Source: DASYPQ01 sp036006425 (GTDB lineage Bacteria; Planctomycetota; UBA1135; GCA-002686595). Taken from it: a stretch of 64,000 nucleotides of DNA. The position numbers and the translations under genes were made by a program. Of the stretch, positions 60,682 through 64,000 are shown one piece after another. The first letter of the stretch is position 1. Each line of letters starts with the position of its first letter. Below the pieces are notes generated by a model, which made no database searches, was not told where the DNA came from, and was given only the letters and a program-made list of their open reading frames with translations. The stretch is from positions 62,001 to 126,000 of the forward strand of contig DASYPQ010000009.1 of assembly GCA_036006425.1 (NCBI GenBank), written 5' to 3'.

Positions 60682-62523
60682 TCACTCGATCGCCACGTCG
60701 GACCAGAACACCCAGCTCGGCTCCGATCCGTTCTCGTCCAGGTTCTCCGTGCGCAGGACGAGCTCGCTCGTCGCGTGCGCGGGGAGCGAGAGAGCGAACG
60801 TCTGCAGATCGCGATCGGATTCCACCGTGTCGGGCCGCAGCGTCCGATCGAGGAGCGTGCTCGCCGGGCCTTCGCTGGGAACGAGCTCGACGCAGACGCG
60901 CACCCCCGCGGATCGTCCGGGCGCGATGGACTCCCGCGGGATTCCGAAGCGGCCGGACACCGTTGTGTCGCCGGGGAGGAGCTCGAGGTGGATGCGTGTG
61001 CCGGTGCCCACCCGCGTCAGCGGCGCTCGGGCCACGAACTGCGCGGAGACGGCTCCTTCCGGCTCGACTCGCGTGGGGCACCTTCCGAACGAGGGGAAGT
61101 CGAAGGTGATCGGAGACACCGCGTGACCCTGGTCGAACGGCGGCCGGTGTCGCGCAGCCAGGGACCGGAGCAGCGCCAGGTTGAGCCCCGGGTCGCCGCG
61201 GAAACGGCTCGAGAAATCCCGCAGCAAGTCCGCGGGTCCCTTCCCGTCGACGATCTCCCGCTCGAACTCCTCGACGTGGCCGTGGATCTCGTCTCCGCGC
61301 GCCTCGCCGATCCGCGCATTGCCGGGGAGGGCGAGCAGCGCGATCAGCGCCAAGGCCCCGGGCACGAGCGAGCGCCCGGTCCTGGAGCCGTAGATCTGCC
61401 AGGCGAAGAAGACGCTGCACAGCAGCGGCGTCGTCAGCGTCACGTAGCGGAGCGGGAATCCGTCGCGCCAATCGACATCGGAACGGCTGATGACGACGGC
61501 GCCGACGACGCAGAGGGTCGCCGTCATCGAGAGCAGGAGTCCGAGCGCGCGGCCCGATTCGCGCGGTCCGCACCGGTGCAGGGCGATCCAGATCACGCCG
61601 ACGGCGCTCGCGACGAACGCGAGGGCGACCACTCCGCTCGCGGGCCAGAAGCCCTGTGCCTGCGGCCCGAACCCGAGCGCCAGCATGGCGGAGCCCATCG
61701 CGAGCTCGGTCGAGAGCGGCGCTCCGTACGCCTTCCCCGGCGTGCGCGCGTAGCCCCACGCGTGGATCGCGGCGAACGCGGCACAGGCGAGTAATGAAAG
61801 AAGAAGGATGCGGCTCCCGCGGCGTTCGGCGGGATCCGCGCTGCGCCTCCCGCGCCAGCCGGTCCAGGCGACCCATGCGGCCAGCGCGGGGACCTGGATC
61901 ATCCCCGCGCCGCCGCACAGCGGCAGGGCGGCGAGCGAGACTCCGCAGACGAGCGCGCGTCGCGGCCGAGGAAGCCGTGGCGAGACCGCGATCGCGCAGA
62001 GGATCGCGCAGGCGAGCGCCGTCGGGAGAGTGAGCGCGAGCTGGAACCCGGAGAGAAGGTTGACCGCGTTGCCGGTGTGCAGCCACGCGAGGGGAAAGAA
62101 CGCGTCCGCGTAGCTCGTCGATCCGCGCAGATGCCGCGCGAGGAGGATCATCGCGAGCGAGACGAGGCCGAGGACCTCGAGCTGCAGGCAGAGTCCGGCG
62201 TGCAGGTCGCCCGTCAGCTCGTACAGGCAGTAGTAGATGAATCGAGGGAGCGGGATCCGGTGCCCGTTGTGCTGCTCCCAGAGGTTCGCCCAGGTCAATT
62301 TCCCGAGAGGCGGAAGGACGGTGCGCCAGGCGCTCTTGTCGTCGAGGATCGGGAAGAGCGGAGCGCGGGCGGCGATGAAGCGACCCGCCCACACGAGCAT
62401 TCCGACCCAGACCGAGACGACGAAGGTCGCCGCGATGGAACTCGCAGCGGGTAGCTCCACCGCTCGCGTGCGTTCATCCCAGGCGCCTCGAAGGGCACCA
62501 CTGAGTCCAGGGTTCGTCTCCAC
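60682..62523 (-). CDS. large polytopic membrane protein, unknown
   Basis: About 613 residues from GTG 62523; a TTG at 62562 is the other option and no ATG is available before the first helix. Roughly ten to eleven transmembrane helices (40-425), with loop motifs WANLWEQHNGHRIPLPRF and a Trp/Arg-rich periplasmic part; the last 180 residues form a soluble beta-sandwich-like domain (TGTRIHLELLPGD...). The layout resembles integral-membrane glycosyltransferases but no DxD or similar site is convincing. Function unknown. Confidence 0.65.
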   Translation of the reverse strand: METNPGLSGALRGAWDERTRAVELPAASSIAATFVVSVWVGMLVWAGRFIAARAPLFPILDDKSAWRTVLPPLGKLTWANLWEQHNGHRIPLPRFIYYCLYELTGDLHAGLCLQLEVLGLVSLAMILLARHLRGSTSYADAFFPLAWLHTGNAVNLLSGFQLALTLPTALACAILCAIAVSPRLPRPRRALVCGVSLAALPLCGGAGMIQVPALAAWVAWTGWRGRRSADPAERRGSRILLLSLLACAAFAAIHAWGYARTPGKAYGAPLSTELAMGSAMLALGFGPQAQGFWPASGVVALAFVASAVGVIWIALHRCGPRESGRALGLLLSMTATLCVVGAVVISRSDVDWRDGFPLRYVTLTTPLLCSVFFAWQIYGSRTGRSLVPGALALIALLALPGNARIGEARGDEIHGHVEEFEREIVDGKGPADLLRDFSSRFRGDPGLNLALLRSLAARHRPPFDQGHAVSPITFDFPSFGRCPTRVEPEGAVSAQFVARAPLTRVGTGTRIHLELLPGDTTVSGRFGIPRESIAPGRSAGVRVCVELVPSEGPASTLLDRTLRPDTVESDRDLQTFALSLPAHATSELVLRTENLDENGSEPSWVFWSDVAIE

Positions 62524-62592
62524 GGTGAGGGAGGTCGCATCCCCGTGGACCGAAGGCGCCAAGGTCCGCGGGGAAGTGGAAGACGCGCGACA

Positions 62593-62647
62593 GCAAACTT
62601 CCTGCCGCTGGGCTCGCGCTCACCGGGCGAACCGGCAGGAAGTTTGC
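62593..62647. repeat. perfect 15-bp inverted repeat in a divergent promoter region
   Basis: Arms GCAAACTTCCTGCCG (62593-62607) and CGGCAGGAAGTTTGC (62633-62647) are exact complements with a 25-nt loop. It lies between the membrane gene (minus, start 62523) and the VOC gene (plus, start 62676). Long perfect arms in a divergent region could be a regulator site, an mRNA hairpin or a small mobile-element remnant. Confidence 0.7.
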
Positions 62648-62675
62648 AGCGCCGGCGCGATCACGGAGGAACCCC

Positions 62676-63068
62676 ATGGACTCGGTCGTGCACTTCGAGC
62701 TTCCGGCAATCGAGAAGGAGCGGATGGCGCAATTCTACAAGAGTGTGTTCGGCTGGAAGGCGAAGATGCTCGGTCCCGAGATGAACGACTACGTGGTCGT
62801 GACGACGACGGATTCCGACGAGGACGGTCACCCGAGGAAGCCCGGGGCGATCAACGGCGGGTTCTTCAAGAAGACGGCCGACATCCCGGCGCCGTATCCG
62901 TCGGTCGTGATCGCCGTCGATGATGTCGAAGCTGCCATGAAGAAGGTCGAGAAGGCCGGCGGGGAGGTGCTCGGCGAACCGATGGAGATCCCGGGCTACG
63001 GCCTCTACGTCTCCTTCTTCGACACCGAAGGCAACCGCGTGGCGATGATGGAACCGCGCGGGATGTGA
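62676..63068 (+). CDS. VOC-family (glyoxalase/bleomycin-resistance fold) protein
   Basis: 130 residues from ATG 62676 with GGAGGAA upstream. VHFELPAIEKERMAQFY followed by FGWKAKM and, in the second half, IAVDDVEAAMKKVEKAGGEV and VSFFDTEGNRVAMMEPRG give the two beta-alpha-beta-beta-beta modules of VOC proteins. A His and Glu near the start of each module could bind metal. Enzymatic role unknown; dimers are typical. Downstream of the perfect inverted repeat. Confidence 0.85.
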   Translation: MDSVVHFELPAIEKERMAQFYKSVFGWKAKMLGPEMNDYVVVTTTDSDEDGHPRKPGAINGGFFKKTADIPAPYPSVVIAVDDVEAAMKKVEKAGGEVLGEPMEIPGYGLYVSFFDTEGNRVAMMEPRGM

Positions 63069-63207
63069 TCCGTCACATCCGCTCGAGACGGCTGTACGGA
63101 GCCAGAGCAAGTTCTCAACGATTTCGAGCGCTCTGCCGAGCGGGTGACGCATCCCTCCGGACCGCGTATTCTGGCGCGTCGACGCCCCTCTTCCCAAGGT
63201 GGTCACC

Positions 63208-64000
63208 ATGAGACGTGCTTTCGGATCCGCGCTCCTGCTCCTGTCGTCGCTTCTCGGCGCGTGTGCGCCCGACTTCGACGCCGAGGAACTGGAACTCAAC
63301 ATACGCCCATTGCCGGGGAAGGAGGGCATGGCCTTCCTCCTCGTGGAGCGAGGTGTTCACGGGAGTGGAGAAAATGCTCTGAGTGCTCTGAAGAAAGTGC
63401 TCGATCGTCGCCGCCGCCTGCCTCCGGATGGCGGGCTCATTTCGCTCGACCTCGACGAACTCGAGAGGGAAAACCCCGCGGATGTGAATGGTCTGTCGCT
63501 CTCGGAATTCGCGAAAGCGACGCGCGTGCAGAAGGCGGGGTTGTTCCTGGACGAGAAGGGTCGGCTGGGCGTGTACCAACTCTGGGTTGCCGCCAAACCC
63601 GAACTCTTCGTTCAAATGTTTAACGAGGGCACGAACAGAGAGCTCATCGAGCAGGCGAACCGAGGTGCACCGTTCTCTGCAGAGTTTCCGTGGTTCGACG
63701 AAGCGAGCTGGAAGCGAGCCGTCGCGTGCGCGAGAGAGAATGTCGAGTGGCTACGACTCGATGACCGCGGCTTCGTGCTCGATGTGCCGCTCTCGCGCGA
63801 ATCCGCATCGAGGTGCCTGGCCGCTCTCGTCGAGGACGAAGCCCTACGCAAGAGATGCGGAACGTTGCTCGCGGCGTCCTCGAGTCTCGAAGTGGGGGAA
63901 GAGCGGACCCGGATTCGGTTTTCGTCTGAATCGTCGGGTTGGCTCAGATCCGTTCGGTGCGCTTGGGGTCGGGCGTACGACGACTCCTTGCTCACCGTTG
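63208..64000 (+). CDS. lipoprotein, 3' truncated by window edge
   Basis: At least 264 residues, open to the window end. ATG 63208 begins MRRAFGSALLLLSSLLGAC with lipobox LGAC (Cys19), then a charged mixed alpha/beta region (FLLVERGVHGSGENALSAL, LYQ/LWVAAKPELFV-type segments). No known family recognised. Codon use looks somewhat less GC-extreme than the neighbours. It stands 139 nt after the VOC gene. Confidence 0.6.
   Translation, partial: MRRAFGSALLLLSSLLGACAPDFDAEELELNIRPLPGKEGMAFLLVERGVHGSGENALSALKKVLDRRRRLPPDGGLISLDLDELERENPADVNGLSLSEFAKATRVQKAGLFLDEKGRLGVYQLWVAAKPELFVQMFNEGTNRELIEQANRGAPFSAEFPWFDEASWKRAVACARENVEWLRLDDRGFVLDVPLSRESASRCLAALVEDEALRKRCGTLLAASSSLEVGEERTRIRFSSESSGWLRSVRCAWGRAYDDSLLTV

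Noticed and set aside
1..64000. tRNA, rRNA or other structured RNA genes
   Set aside because: I looked for T-loop GTTCGA-type signatures in intergenic stretches and found them only inside coding genes; a covariance-model search would be needed to exclude small RNAs.

Overview
The window is a very GC-rich, densely packed bacterial chromosome segment with many ATGA and GTGA start/stop overlaps. I see no phage, insertion sequence, CRISPR array, tRNA or rRNA. The organism is most likely a member of the Planctomycetota. The clues are ECF sigma and anti-sigma regulation, many secreted or lipoprotein genes of unknown function, FG-GAP and carboxypeptidase-regulatory repeats, and above all secreted proteins that end in a cysteine-rich module (CPCGN...GCNNS.NTGG...FGDG.RC...YRDP). 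From memory, unchecked, I associate that module with deep-branching planctomycete genomes. The phylum call is inference, not proof.

Layout. (1) 1-7.7 kb: 3' end of aconitase, a FadE-type acyl-CoA dehydrogenase, a large secreted protein carrying the C-terminal module, and a secreted peptidase-like protein with a degenerate zinc site. (2) 7.7-9.4 kb: a radical SAM protein followed by a BtuF-like binding lipoprotein. (3) 9.4-14.35 kb: an RND efflux operon, tetR-MFP-RND, with a perfect 20-bp palindrome just upstream of tetR. (4) 14.4-18.2 kb: a zinc-ribbon/methyltransferase/APH-kinase fusion, a polytopic membrane protein and a small secreted protein. (5) 18.3-22.9 kb: an ECF sigma/anti-sigma/TPR-CHAT protease operon. 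(6) 23.3-35.7 kb: a fatty-acid and propionate catabolic cluster: thiolase, 3-hydroxybutyryl-CoA dehydrogenase, two acyl-CoA dehydrogenases, MeaB, and a split methylmalonyl-CoA mutase. The two mutase subunit genes are separated by four small membrane-protein genes, and an excisionase-type HTH protein follows. (7) 35.7-40.3 kb: two paralogous lipoproteins, an MBL-fold hydrolase, a second BtuF-like protein, a second secreted protein with the C-terminal module, and a small membrane protein. (8) 40.3-47.7 kb, minus strand: ferredoxin-ispH, a TMTC-like TPR membrane protein, an M64 metallopeptidase, an SDR, a methyltransferase, and a divergently placed DEAD-box helicase. (9) 48-56.2 kb: an FG-GAP secreted protein, a beta-propeller protein, exonuclease III, aldehyde dehydrogenase, a carboxypeptidase-regulatory repeat protein and an alpha/beta hydrolase. 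(10) 56.2-64 kb: an M16 peptidase, an SDR, a gamma-glutamyl hydrolase, a membrane protein, a VOC protein and a truncated lipoprotein gene.

How it fits together: the 23-36 kb block reads as a pathway taking acyl-CoAs through beta-oxidation and odd-chain or branched products through methylmalonyl-CoA to succinyl-CoA. Aconitase and FadE at the left edge fit the same metabolism. Two BtuF-like proteins could serve B12 supply for the mutase, but that link is inference. The most interesting unexplained items are the shared C-terminal module, the sigma/anti-sigma/CHAT operon with an A8 homopolymer in the anti-sigma gene, the membrane-gene cassette inside the split mutase, and a pair of proteins sharing an II[DN]CxPPR-x12-WW N-terminus.
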